DNA of 64,000 nucleotides from Corynebacterium haematomassiliense (GCF_013978595.1 NZ_JACDTZ010000001.1:868001-932000), one strand, 5' to 3'; shown: positions 1 to 8,649, counted from the stretch's first letter. Notes: generated from the letters alone by a model not told the origin. Made by a program: numbers and translations.

Positions 1-2
1 CC

Positions 3-756
3 GACGCCTTCCGTAAAGGCGGCCCTTTCATCCGCGACGGGAAGGTTGAAACCATCCCTGGGGGATTCGACGCGTCGAAAGTCGCCGTAGGTGCGAGCTT
101 GTACCGGCCGGGCCCTCCCGGATTCGTCCCCAAGGACCTCAACGACGAGATACCTCTTGACGTTAACTCTGTCGACCCTTCCGGTTGGAAACTCTTCGTG
201 TGGGTGAGCGGTTCAGCCATCCGCCCCGCCACCGAAGAGGAACGCGACTATCAGCTTATTCCTTGGACGTTCTATCCACTCGGTTTCTTGGACCTCTGGC
301 TTGAGCAGTACCGCTGCTACCACCTGGGTTTTGACATCCCGACGGATGTAAGCCCGCCAGACGAGGACATCGACCATGGCGCCGAAGAGTCGGAATCGTC
401 GACCGGCCTGAAGATGCGCCGGGTAGAACTCGATGAGTCTGCTGGGGAGCTTGAAGGCCAACACTCGGTCTACCTCCAAGTGGCCGCCGGTTCAGAACTC
501 GATAAAGCAATCGCCGCTAGCGGGCACGAAGCCAACGGCTACTTCCTCGAGGGCGTCGCTCGCTACCTCCAATCGAAGGGCCGGGGTTGATCCCAGCCTC
601 CAGCTCGACCCGGAAGGCGAAGGCATCGGCATCTACGGTGATCCAGCACACATCGACAAGGCCCAGTCTTCTTTCACAGGCATCGCTGAACGACCTGCTG
701 AAATCGCGGAGCTGGTGGAGCGGGCCAAAGCAGCTGGCATCGAAATCGATGACTAG
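3..756 (+). pseudogene. Imm51-like immunity protein with unknown N-terminal region, frameshifted, 5' end outside window
   Basis: The reading frame is open from the window edge and stops at TGA 588-590. The +1 frame then continues the same protein to TAG at 754-756. Skipping one G in the GGGG run at 583-586 joins YLQSKGR to VDPSLQLDPEGEG. The C-terminal half, from about base 414 (ATG, MRRVELDES), has the pattern I associate with Imm51 immunity proteins of polymorphic toxin systems: a GHEANGYFLEGVA block, a DPEGEGIGIYGD block and a final AAGIEIDD. The roughly 137 residues before it (LYRPGPPGF, WKLFVWVSGSAIRP) are not recognised and could be the tail of another gene or domain fused to the immunity part. 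The gap could be a real inactivating indel, a sequencing error, or a sign of phase variation in a G run. Immunity proteins neutralise a cognate toxin, which would lie upstream, outside the window. Confidence 0.5.
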
Positions 757-791
757 ATTCGCAGGGCCTCCGGGGCGGTTGGGGCTCAACG

Positions 792-1256
792 ACTATGCAG
801 CTGCATAGTCAACGAAGCCGAACCAACCTCCCCCGAGGCGAACCAGGCATCGCGAAAAACTATGCAGCTGCATAGCGAATCCACCCCACCAGGCTATGCC
901 GCTGCATAGTGGACGGCAGTGTCGGGACTATGCCGTCGCATAGTGGCATCGGTGCACAAGACTATGCCGCTGCATAGTCAACGAAGCCGAACCAATCTTC
1001 CCTGAGACGGTCCGGCCATCAAGAAAAACTATGCCGCTGCATAGCGAATCCATCCCACCAGACTATGCAGCTGCATAGTCTGGTGGCAGTGTCGGGACTA
1101 TGCCGCTGCATAGCGGGACCGGTCAGCAAGACTATGCCGTCGCATAGTGAACCCGACCCAAGAGACTATGCAGCTGCATAGTCAACGGAGCCGAGGCAAC
1201 CGCCCCTGTGGCTGATCAGCCATCGCAAGACTATGCCGCTGCATAGCGATTCGAGC
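792..1256 (+). repeat. Higher-order ~169-bp tandem repeat carrying the dyads
   Basis: Bases 792-960 and 961-1130 are two diverged copies of one unit. Each has the dyad order long gap (67), 34, 34, 34, and the spacers match in order: tcaacgaagccgaaccaa after the first dyad, cgaatcca(c/t)cccacca after the second, ggcagtgtcggga after the third. An extra monomer follows (1131-1164). A partial third unit starts at 1165 (tcaacggagccgaggcaa) and fades near 1256. The array therefore grew by duplication of a four-dyad block, and afterwards the spacers diverged while the dyad arms did not. Confidence 0.8.
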
Positions 1257-1427
1257 CCTTGCCCGCTCGGTTTGTACGAATTTACATGCGGCAACACTTA
1301 TAAGCTTCTGACCTGCGCCGATAAATCTGGACGCCCGTCCCAATTGTCGACTTTTGCAGGTTTCGTTTAGGTGACTACCCCTACGAATCACGCGAACGGC
1401 AACCCCGAGACTATGCAGCTGCATAGT
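792..1427. repeat. Palindromic repeat array 1 (12 copies of CTATGC-N4-GCATAG)
   Basis: This array fills most of the 687-base stretch without a gene between the immunity gene and the UvrA-like gene. Twelve 16-bp dyads start at 793, 860, 894, 928, 962, 1029, 1063, 1098, 1132, 1166, 1231 and 1411. All have both 6-bp arms intact. The central four bases are AGCT (793, 860, 1063, 1166, 1411), CGCT (894, 962, 1029, 1098, 1231) or CGTC (928, 1132). Start-to-start distances are 67, 34, 34, 34, 67, 34, 35, 34, 34, 65 and 180. Conserved arms with a variable centre suit a dimeric protein-binding site better than an RNA hairpin. Short frames beginning MQLHS arise from the repeat itself and are not credible genes. 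The stretch 1247-1410 has no copy and looks less GC-rich. Confidence 0.93.
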
Positions 1428-1443
1428 CGCCACCGACGACGAC

Positions 1444-3870
1444 CTACGCCGAACGCTCGGCCAGCACCTTCCCGGTTGCAGTTTCAGACTTCGCCAGCTC
1501 GGCGGGGGTGCCGGTAGCCACAACCTGACCACCCTCGGCGCCGGCACCGGGGCCCATTTCGATCACGCGATCGGCTTGCGCGATGACGGACAGGTCGTGC
1601 TCGACCACGATCACGGTTTGGCCAGCGTCGACAAGACTGTTGAGCTCCTTGACCAACAGCGCCACGTCGGCGGGGTGAAGGCCGGTGGTGGGCTCGTCCA
1701 GCAGGTACACGGTGTGGCCCCGGCGCGAGTTGCGGGAGCGCTGCAGCTCGGTGGCCAGCTTGATGCGCTGCGCCTCGCCGCCGGAAAGCTCCGGCGCGCC
1801 TTGGCCCAGGCGCAGGTAGCCCAGCCCCACGGCCTGCAGGGTTTCCACGGCGCGCAGGATCTTCGGTTCGTCGGCGAATACGTCCGCGGCTTCGTCGACA
1901 GTCAGCTCCAGCACCTGCGCGATGGTGAGCCCATCCCAGGTCACCTCGAGGGTCTCGTCGTTGTAGCGCGCGCCGCCGCAGTCCGGGCAGGTGGTGTACG
2001 AGCCGGGCAGGAACACCAGCTCCACCTCGATCTTGCCGGCGCCGCCGCAGGTTGGGCACTGCCCCTGCTTCACGTTGTAGGAGAAGCGCGACACGGTCCA
2101 CTTGCGCCGCTTCGCCTCGTCGGTGCTGGCGAACAGTTTGCGCACGCCGTCGAACAGCCCGGTGTAGGTCGCCAGCGTCGAGCGCGGGGTGCGCCCGATG
2201 GGCTTCTGGGTGATCTGCACAACTCGGCTCACCGCGTCGAAGCCTTCTTGCCTATCGACGGTCCATCCGGCCTCCCCCGCCCCTGCATCACCCGCAGAGT
2301 CGTCCTCTTCCTCGACAACGGTGGACGCGGCGTCGCGGAGCACACCTGCGAGCACGGTGCTGACCAAGGTGGACTTGCCGGATCCGGACACGCCGGCCAC
2401 CGCGGTGAATTGTCCCAGACCAAACGACACGTCCAGCCCCTCAATCGAGCGGGCCGACACGCCGGAAAGGCGCAGTTCGCCGGTGGCGGACCGTGGGGCG
2501 TCGTTAGGCGAAAGTGTCCGGTTCGCCAGCGCCTTCGCTGTGGGCGCGTCGCCGGTGTAGTCGCTGGTGGGGCCGGAGTAGACAACCTCACCGCCGCGCT
2601 CGCCGGCGAGCGGGCCGACGTCCACGAGCCAGTCGGTTTGGGCGACGAGTTCCATGTCGTGTTCGACCAGCAGGACCGAGTTGCCGGCGTCGATGAAGCG
2701 GCGGCAGATGTCCAGCACCGCGCCGCGCTCGGCGGGGTGCAGGCCGGCGGACGGCTCGTCCAGCACATACGCCACGCCGAACAGGCCCGAGCGCAGCTGG
2801 GCGGACAGGCGGATGCGCTGCAGCTCACCGGCGGACAGCGTCGGCGCGGGGCGGTCGAGGCTTAGGTGCGCAAGGCCCAGGTCGAGCGCGGACTGCAGGG
2901 CGGGCAGGATCTGCTTCAGCAACAGGTCCTCGGCCGAACCCTCGGACGGTTCCTGCGCTGCCAGCACCTCATGGACCTGGTCCAGCGGCAGGGCGCCGAG
3001 CTCGTCGATAGGCATCCCCGCGTAGGTGACCTTGAGCGCCTCCGGGTTGAGGCGGCGGCCGTGGCAGGTCTCGCACACGCGCGACTCCATGTAGGACAGC
3101 ACGCGTTTGCGCAGGGTGTCGGACTGGGTCTCGGCGAGCGTGTTGGTCAGATACGACGCCACGGAGCGCCACGTGCCCTTGTAGTTGCGCTGGATTTGGT
3201 CCTCGCCGCGAAGTGGCTTGACGGTGACCACGGGGCGCTCCTCGGTGAACAGGATCCACTCGCGGTCTTCCTTGGGCAGGTCCTGCCAGGGAGAATCCAG
3301 GTCGTAGCCCAGCGTGGCCAGGATGTCGTGGAAGTTCTTGCCGGCCCACGCGCCCGGCCAGGCTTGAATCGCGCCGTCCTCGATGGACAGCGTCGGGTCC
3401 GGCACCATCGACGCTTCGGTGGGCTCGTGCACCACGCCGGTGCCCTGGCACGTCGGGCACATGCCCTCGGGCGTGTTCGGGGAGAACGAGTCGGAGTACA
3501 GCCCCTTCGGGTTGTCGCCCGCGCGCGAGTACAACAGCCGGATGCTGTTGGACAGCGCGGAGACGGTGCCCACGGTCGAGCGCGCGCCTCCGCCGGAGGT
3601 GGACTGCTCCAGCGCCACCGTCGGCGGCAGGCCCTCCACGGAACCGACCTGCGGGTCCACCGCCGAGCCAATCAGGCGGCGGGCGAACGGCGCCACCGAT
3701 TCGAGGTAGCGCCGCTGGCCCTCGCCGTGGATGGTGCCGAAGGCGAGCGAGGACTTGCCGGAGCCGGACACCCCGGTCACCGCGACGAGCGTGCCGCGCG
3801 GGATGTCCACATCCACGTTGCGGAGGTTGTGCAGGTGGGCGTCGCGAACTTCAATTCCGGTTTCAGGCAT
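1444..3870 (-). CDS. UvrA-like ABC ATPase, class lacking the UvrB-binding domain
   Basis: An 808-residue paralogue of excinuclease subunit UvrA. It has two ABC cassettes with Walker A motifs (GVSGSGKSSLAFG near the N-terminus and GVSGSGKSTLV near residue 495), signature motifs (LSAGELQRIRL, LSGGEAQRIKL) and Walker B motifs ending in DEPSAGLHP and DEPTTGLHP. Zinc-type CXXC pairs occur at CPTC, CETC and CPTC...CPDC. After RSTVGTVSALSNSIRLLYSRAGD the chain passes almost directly to the first CPTC. The roughly 130-residue insert that carries the UvrB-binding domain in true UvrA (about 950 residues) is missing. Such short UvrA2/drug-resistance-type proteins act in DNA repair or DNA-drug tolerance. 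ATG at 3870 is preferred over GTG at 3888: GGTGGG precedes it and the gap to the pyk stop becomes 18 bases. Confidence 0.85.
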   Translation of the reverse strand: MPETGIEVRDAHLHNLRNVDVDIPRGTLVAVTGVSGSGKSSLAFGTIHGEGQRRYLESVAPFARRLIGSAVDPQVGSVEGLPPTVALEQSTSGGGARSTVGTVSALSNSIRLLYSRAGDNPKGLYSDSFSPNTPEGMCPTCQGTGVVHEPTEASMVPDPTLSIEDGAIQAWPGAWAGKNFHDILATLGYDLDSPWQDLPKEDREWILFTEERPVVTVKPLRGEDQIQRNYKGTWRSVASYLTNTLAETQSDTLRKRVLSYMESRVCETCHGRRLNPEALKVTYAGMPIDELGALPLDQVHEVLAAQEPSEGSAEDLLLKQILPALQSALDLGLAHLSLDRPAPTLSAGELQRIRLSAQLRSGLFGVAYVLDEPSAGLHPAERGAVLDICRRFIDAGNSVLLVEHDMELVAQTDWLVDVGPLAGERGGEVVYSGPTSDYTGDAPTAKALANRTLSPNDAPRSATGELRLSGVSARSIEGLDVSFGLGQFTAVAGVSGSGKSTLVSTVLAGVLRDAASTVVEEEDDSAGDAGAGEAGWTVDRQEGFDAVSRVVQITQKPIGRTPRSTLATYTGLFDGVRKLFASTDEAKRRKWTVSRFSYNVKQGQCPTCGGAGKIEVELVFLPGSYTTCPDCGGARYNDETLEVTWDGLTIAQVLELTVDEAADVFADEPKILRAVETLQAVGLGYLRLGQGAPELSGGEAQRIKLATELQRSRNSRRGHTVYLLDEPTTGLHPADVALLVKELNSLVDAGQTVIVVEHDLSVIAQADRVIEMGPGAGAEGGQVVATGTPAELAKSETATGKVLAERSA

Positions 3871-3888
3871 GCCCACCAGCGTAACCAC

Positions 3889-5313
3889 TTACGGGTTGCG
3901 CGTGTCCTCGCCGAGCTGGTGCACGTGGATGGTGTTCGTCGTGCCCGCAACACCCGGCGGGGTGCCAGCGACGACGACCATGGTGTCGCCCTCGTTGTAC
4001 TGCTCCATCGCCAGCAGCTGGCGGTCCACCACCTTGATCATGTCGTCGGTGCTGTGGACCTGCTCGCACAGGAACGTCTCCGCGCCCCACGTCATGGCCA
4101 GCTGCGACCGCACCTGCTGCACCGGCGTGAACACCAGCAGCGGCAGGTCCGGGTGCAGGCGCGCCACGCGGCGGGCGGTGTCGCCGGAGGTGGTGAAGGT
4201 GACAATCGCGCGCGCGTTGAGGCGGTCGGCGATGTCGTGGGCCGAGGAGGACACCACGCCGCGCTTCGTGCGCGGGATGTGGGTCAGCGGCGGCACGTTG
4301 CCCATCTGCTCCGCGGAGCGCACGATGCGGCTCATGGTGCGCACCACGTTGTGCGGGTCCACGCCCACGGACGTCTCGCCGGAGAGCATGACGCCGTCCG
4401 CGCCGTCGAGCACCGCGTTGGCCACGTCGGAGGCCTCGGCGCGGGTCGGGCGCGAGTTCTCGATCATGGAGTCGAGCATTTGCGTGGCGACGATCACTGG
4501 CTTGGCATTCTCACGCGCAATCTGGATCACACGCTTCTGCACCGCCGGGACCTGCTCGAGCGGGATCTCCACGCCCAGGTCGCCGCGCGCCACCATGACT
4601 GCGTCGAACGCGAGGATGATGGACTCCAGCGCGTCCACAGCCTCGGGCTTTTCAAGCTTTGCGACGACAGGCACACGCCGGCCGACCTCATCCATGATTT
4701 CGTGCACCAGCTCCACGTCGGCCGGGGAACGCACGAACGACAGCGCGATGATGTCCACGCCGAGCTCGAGTGCGAAGCGCAGGTCCGCCTTGTCCTTCTC
4801 GCTCAGCGCCGGCACGGAGATGTCCATGCCCGGAAGCGACACGCCCTTGTTGTTGGACACCGGGCCGCCCTCGGTGACGCGGCAGACCACGTCGTTGCCG
4901 TCGACCTCGGTGCAGACCAGGCCGACCTTGCCGTCGTCCACGAGCAGGCGGTCGCCCGGCTTCGCGTCCTGGGCGAGCTGCTTGTAGGTGGTGGACACGC
5001 GGTCGTGCGTGCCCTCGACGTCGTCCACGGTGATGCGGACGGTCTCGCCGGTCTCCCAGTAGGTCTTGCCGTCGCCCTCGAAGCGGCCGAGGCGGATCTT
5101 CGGGCCCTGCAGGTCGGCCAGGATGCCCACTGCGTGGCCGGTCTCGTCGGTGGCCTCGCGGACCCAGCGGTAGTTCTGCTCGTGGTCCGGGTAATCGCCG
5201 TGCGAGAAGTTCAGGCGCGCCACGTCCATGCCGTCGCGCACCAGCCCCAAAATCGCATCCTTGCTGGCCACAGCCGGGCCGAGGGTGCAGACGATCTTTG
5301 TCCTTCTATCCAC
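3889..5313 (-). CDS. pyk: Pyruvate kinase
   Basis: Converts phosphoenolpyruvate and ADP to pyruvate and ATP, the last step of glycolysis, in the cytosol. The protein (474 residues) starts [14 protein letters not shown] and carries ARLNFSHG, the [11 protein letters not shown] block, the active-site segment KLEKPEAV, the ARGDLGVE signature and ATQMLDSM, followed by the C-terminal regulatory domain. GTG at 5313 is chosen because the family normally begins two or three residues before DRRTK. An ATG at 5343 would add ten residues and deepen the overlap with lgt from 8 to 38 bases. The overlap suggests translation coupled to lgt. The lgt-pyk order is typical of corynebacteria. Confidence 0.96.
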   Translation of the reverse strand: MDRRTKIVCTLGPAVASKDAILGLVRDGMDVARLNFSHGDYPDHEQNYRWVREATDETGHAVGILADLQGPKIRLGRFEGDGKTYWETGETVRITVDDVEGTHDRVSTTYKQLAQDAKPGDRLLVDDGKVGLVCTEVDGNDVVCRVTEGGPVSNNKGVSLPGMDISVPALSEKDKADLRFALELGVDIIALSFVRSPADVELVHEIMDEVGRRVPVVAKLEKPEAVDALESIILAFDAVMVARGDLGVEIPLEQVPAVQKRVIQIARENAKPVIVATQMLDSMIENSRPTRAEASDVANAVLDGADGVMLSGETSVGVDPHNVVRTMSRIVRSAEQMGNVPPLTHIPRTKRGVVSSSAHDIADRLNARAIVTFTTSGDTARRVARLHPDLPLLVFTPVQQVRSQLAMTWGAETFLCEQVHSTDDMIKVVDRQLLAMEQYNEGDTMVVVAGTPPGVAGTTNTIHVHQLGEDTRNP

Positions 5314-6265
5314 GTGTACCAACCTCACCTTCGTAGGTGCCATTCGTGTTCTTCAGCGCCCCACGGTACTCCCGATCCTGGGAGTCTGCCGTGGACGAAC
5401 GGTTGTACTCCGGGTCCACTTCCTCCGGGGTCTCCCTCCCCTTTTGCAGCATGAAGAAGATCACCACGGCGACGATGAACAAAATCGCGGAGACCCACGT
5501 GTTCACGCGCAAGCCGAGGATGAGGTTCGCCTCGTCGCGGCGCATGAACTCGATAAAGAACCGGCCCAGCGTGTAGCCGGCCACGTACAGCCAGAACACA
5601 CGGCCGTGGCCGAGACGGAAGCGGCGGTCCGCCCAGATCAGCACGAAGAACACCGCCACGTTCCAGATCAGCTCGTAGAGGAACGTCGGGTGCACGCTCG
5701 CGATCACCTCGCCGGTGGAACGTCCCGTCAGCGGGGCGTACTGGCCGGCTTCGTTGACGCGGTAATAAATGTCCAGCGCCCAAGGCACGTCGGTCTCCGC
5801 GCCGTAGAGCTCCTGGTTGAAGTAGTTGCCCAGCCGGCCGATGCCCTGGGCGAGGATCACCGACGGCGCGATCGCGTCTGCAAGCGGCGCAATCGGCAGC
5901 CCCTTGCGCCGCATCATCACCCACACCGCCAACGCGCCGAGCGCCACCGCGCCGATGATGCCAAGGCCGCCGGCGGTGATGTTGAAGGCCTGCCAGGGGT
6001 TTTTGCCCTCGCCGAAATACTTCTGGTGGTCCGTGATCACGTGGTACAGGCGCCCGCCGATGATGCCGGCGGGGATGATCACAATCGCCGCGTCCCACAC
6101 CGTCTCCGGGTTGCCGCCGCGCGCCTTGTAGCGGCGCAGCGAGATCGCCATCGCGACGATAATGCCGGTGATGATGCACAGCGCGTAGGCGCGGATGGGG
6201 ATGGGACCCAGGTACCACACGCCCTGCGGCGGCGACGGAATGTTAGCCAAATTCAGCGTTTGCAC
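5306..6265 (-). CDS. lgt: Prolipoprotein diacylglyceryl transferase
   Basis: Integral membrane enzyme that transfers diacylglycerol from phosphatidylglycerol to the lipobox cysteine of prolipoproteins, the first step of lipoprotein maturation. LspA (at 36295-36804) performs the next step, and several predicted lipoproteins lie in this window. About seven hydrophobic segments are visible. The signature region [13 protein letters not shown] and the [11 protein letters not shown] segment, with the essential His and Arg context, are intact. The C-terminal tail after the last helix is charged and about 45 residues long. The start is uncertain: GTG at 6265 ([13 protein letters not shown]) matches the usual family N-terminus and follows the trpC-like stop by 17 bases, while GTG at 6301 would overlap that gene. 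Confidence 0.93.
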   Translation of the reverse strand: MQTLNLANIPSPPQGVWYLGPIPIRAYALCIITGIIVAMAISLRRYKARGGNPETVWDAAIVIIPAGIIGGRLYHVITDHQKYFGEGKNPWQAFNITAGGLGIIGAVALGALAVWVMMRRKGLPIAPLADAIAPSVILAQGIGRLGNYFNQELYGAETDVPWALDIYYRVNEAGQYAPLTGRSTGEVIASVHPTFLYELIWNVAVFFVLIWADRRFRLGHGRVFWLYVAGYTLGRFFIEFMRRDEANLILGLRVNTWVSAILFIVAVVIFFMLQKGRETPEEVDPEYNRSSTADSQDREYRGALKNTNGTYEGEVGTRG

Positions 6266-6282
6266 GCCAAACAGTGTGCCAT

Positions 6283-7101
6283 TTAGCGTCGCGACGGGCA
6301 CGCGGGGTGCTGGCCCGCGGTGGCCAGCGAGCGCGTCGCGGAGAGCACATCGCCCGCCGCCATGACAGCCTCCGCCGCCAGCACAGCGTCCGCGCCGCAG
6401 GAGGCGGCGTTGATCAGATCGCGCGGGGTGGCCACGCCGCCGAGGCTGATCTTGATCACCTCGCTGGGAAGACCCGGCGCGATCTCAGCGAATGCGTTGC
6501 GGTTCAAGTTGTTGGTGTCGAAGGTCCAAGAGTTGACCGCCACCACGGACACGCCCGCGCGCAGTGCGCGGTCCGCCTCCTCCGGGGTGCGCACCTCCGC
6601 CACGGCGGCCATGCCGAGGGATTCGGCGCGGTCCAGCAGCGCCTCGAAGCGGGCCTGGTCCAGGATGCCCACCTGCAGCGGGATGGCGTCGGCGCCGTAA
6701 CAGCGGGCTTCGTGGATCTGGTACGGGTCCACGATCACGTCGCGGCACACCATCGGCAGCTCTACCGCTTCCCTAGCCTGGGCCATGTCGGCCAGGGAAC
6801 CGTCGAAACGCAACCGCTCCGTCTGGCACGCGATGAGGTGGGCGCCGCCCGCTTCGATATTCTGGGCGAGCGTCTCGACGCTCGAAAGCCCGGCGCCGGT
6901 GGGGCCGAAGACCGGCGAGTTGCGCTTGATCTCCACGATCACGCTGCAGCCATGACGCAAAAGCGCCGCCCGGGCATCCCGGGTCGGCGCCATATCGCGC
7001 GAACGCGCTTTGATCTCTTTGAAGGAAACGGCGGCCTCACGCTTGGCAACGTCGCGAAGCACACCAGCGACAACGTCGTCGAGTGTGCTCGGTGCCGGCA
7101 T
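6283..7101 (-). CDS. TrpC-like protein (indole-3-glycerol-phosphate synthase fold) lacking catalytic residues
   Basis: A 272-residue beta/alpha-barrel protein clearly homologous to indole-3-glycerol phosphate synthase along its whole length ([38 protein letters not shown]). Several catalytic positions differ. The RKDF motif holding the general-acid lysine reads CRDV (R120 instead of Lys). The phosphate-binding ESG motif reads SLGG. The INxRDL motif reads VNSWTF. The EIKR glutamate and the EVRT glutamate are kept. I infer loss of normal synthase activity, although the frame is intact. It lies between the Trp-associated membrane protein and lgt in a co-directional run. ATG 7101 gives MPAPSTLDD, the usual family start. 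Most pipelines would call it trpC. Confidence 0.8.
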   Translation of the reverse strand: MPAPSTLDDVVAGVLRDVAKREAAVSFKEIKARSRDMAPTRDARAALLRHGCSVIVEIKRNSPVFGPTGAGLSSVETLAQNIEAGGAHLIACQTERLRFDGSLADMAQAREAVELPMVCRDVIVDPYQIHEARCYGADAIPLQVGILDQARFEALLDRAESLGMAAVAEVRTPEEADRALRAGVSVVAVNSWTFDTNNLNRNAFAEIAPGLPSEVIKISLGGVATPRDLINAASCGADAVLAAEAVMAAGDVLSATRSLATAGQHPACPSRR

Positions 7102-7145
7102 GGCTACCTCCCAGTTGCAAGGGGCCTGGCCTGTCACGGATAAGG

Positions 7146-7838
7146 CTAGCGGGTGGGCTTGGAGGATCGGAAATCCGGTCCATTCTGCGGATCGGTCGGG
7201 TCGATGTCCGCGCTGATCGCGTCCCACAGCACGCGGCCGGACTGGGGGTCTTCCTCCAAGTCCTCGCGCACCTTCTCCCGGCGCACGGTTTCCTTTTCGT
7301 ACTTGTTCTGCCGCGGCGAGTCCTCGCCCGGCCGGGCGATCAGCAGCACCCCGCCGGCCAAACCGAGCAACGCGGCAGCGAGCGCCAACCCGGGGCCTGC
7401 CACCAGCGTCGTGGCGGAGGTGATTTCGGCCCACTGCGCGATCGCCGGGGCGGAATTGCCCTGCTGCGCTTCGTCCGCGCCTGCGGTGAGCAGGGCGTGC
7501 ACGCGCTCCGGGTCCGCGCCGCCAGTGAGCAGACGCACGGCCGGCACTGCCAGGCCAACGGACGCCGCGGCGCAGATGGCGCCGATGACGCGGCGGCCGA
7601 GGCGTCGTAAAGCAAATGCCGCGACCATGCCGGCGAGTAGCAGCACCGCAATCGCGCCGGTTTCCGTGGACCAGTCCGCGCCGTTGACGGTTGCCTCGCC
7701 GCCGCCGGAGATGTCGTCGACGAACTCGGCGCGCACCCAGTCCATCCGCGAGCTGATCCAGGTCAGCGCGCCCGCGACGCCGAGTGCGATAGCCCCCTCG
7801 CGGGCGGCCTTCTTGTCCGGTTGTGCTGCTGTGGTCAT
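7146..7838 (-). CDS. Trp biosynthesis-associated membrane protein family (TIGR02234-like)
   Basis: A 230-residue membrane protein with about four hydrophobic segments: a first helix near GAIALGVAGALTWISSRMDW, two central ones and a fourth at LALAAALLGLAGGVLL. A cytoplasmic charged tail of about 60 residues follows (KYEKETVRREKVREDLEED). The first helix running into a conserved WxxxR..W context and its position directly upstream of a trpC-like gene are what define the family. No biochemical function is established. It starts 3 bases after the phosphatase-like gene ends and precedes the TrpC-like gene by 44 bases, so it is probably in the same transcript. Confidence 0.75.
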   Translation of the reverse strand: MTTAAQPDKKAAREGAIALGVAGALTWISSRMDWVRAEFVDDISGGGEATVNGADWSTETGAIAVLLLAGMVAAFALRRLGRRVIGAICAAASVGLAVPAVRLLTGGADPERVHALLTAGADEAQQGNSAPAIAQWAEITSATTLVAGPGLALAAALLGLAGGVLLIARPGEDSPRQNKYEKETVRREKVREDLEEDPQSGRVLWDAISADIDPTDPQNGPDFRSSKPTR

Positions 7839-7841
7839 GCG

Positions 7842-8645
7842 TTAGTCCTCCTCGCCCGCGTCAACGTGTACTTCCCGAATCGCCTCCATCACCGCGGCGT
7901 GGGCCTTGGCGGTGCCGACCACTGCCCCGACCTTGCTGGGCTCCCACGGCGTGCCGTCGCCGGCGGTGGCCACGGCCCCTGCGCTGCGGGCCAGCAGGAT
8001 GCCCGCGGAGTTGTCCCACACGTGCGGCGAAAAACTCACCGCGGCCTGGTAAATGCCTTGGGCAGCGAACGCCAGGTCGATGCCCACCGAGCCGGAAATC
8101 CGCGGACGCAGGTGCGCCCGGGTCAGTTCCCCTGCCAGGTCCAGGCGCCGGTTGGACGGCATGCGCCTGCGGTCGCGGGAGAACAGGGAGCCGACGCCGA
8201 CGTGCGGCGCGGACGCGGCCTCGTTCACCGGCGGCAGCGCGGCGCCGTTGAGGTGGACCGGCTGGCCGTCGATGGCCGTCATGCGCATGTCCAGCAGCGG
8301 CGCGTCCACCACCGCCACCACAGGCTGCCGCTCCACCAAAAGCGAGACCAGGATCGCGCAGTTGGGGTTGCCGGTGGAATAGTTCGACGTCCCGTCGATG
8401 GGGTCCACCACCCAGCAGGCGTGCTCGTCCAGCTCGCCGCCCTGCTCCTCGCCGAACACGCCGATGCCGGTGGCGCCGGTGAGCTTGTCGCGCAGCAGCT
8501 CCTCTACCGCCAGGTCCGCGGCGGTGGCGAAGTCGCCGGAGCCTTTGTGCAGCGCGGGCGCGGCGCCGAGCTCGTCGACGAAGATCTCGCGGGCAGCGTC
8601 GACCGCCGCCTCCGCGGCCTCGAGGTGCTCCGTCACATCCGTCAT
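7842..8645 (-). CDS. Inositol monophosphatase family protein (ImpA-like)
   Basis: A 267-residue Mg2+-dependent phosphatase of the inositol monophosphatase family. The metal-binding motifs are all present: GEEQGGE, WVVDPIDGTSNYSTG and, near the C-terminus, HVWDNSAGILLARSAGA. Members dephosphorylate inositol-1-phosphate (for phosphatidylinositol-derived glycolipids in actinobacteria) or histidinol phosphate. In corynebacteria a gene of this type sits between hisA and hisF. Here both are gone and the gene follows the HisH-like gene by 4 bases. Loss of the his genes argues for an inositol or other sugar phosphate substrate, but the sequence does not settle this. Confidence 0.87.
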   Translation of the reverse strand: MTDVTEHLEAAEAAVDAAREIFVDELGAAPALHKGSGDFATAADLAVEELLRDKLTGATGIGVFGEEQGGELDEHACWVVDPIDGTSNYSTGNPNCAILVSLLVERQPVVAVVDAPLLDMRMTAIDGQPVHLNGAALPPVNEAASAPHVGVGSLFSRDRRRMPSNRRLDLAGELTRAHLRPRISGSVGIDLAFAAQGIYQAAVSFSPHVWDNSAGILLARSAGAVATAGDGTPWEPSKVGAVVGTAKAHAAVMEAIREVHVDAGEED

Positions 8646-8649
8646 CGTG

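Noticed and set aside
792-1181. CRISPR array, because of the regular 34-base period
   Set aside because: Repeats are 16-bp palindromes with variable centres, spacers are only about 18 bases and related to each other, and there are no cas genes.
1-1443. Prophage or integrative element end
   Set aside because: No integrase, tRNA gene or att-like duplication is visible; only the immunity-like gene suggests accessory DNA.
2866-5454. An 862-codon open frame antisense to the UvrA-like gene and pyk
   Set aside because: Product is His/Arg/Leu/Val-rich low-information sequence; it mirrors the GC-rich codon pattern of the real genes on the other strand. Many similar long antisense frames occur (for example 29390-31642, 32189-34912, 43410-45716).
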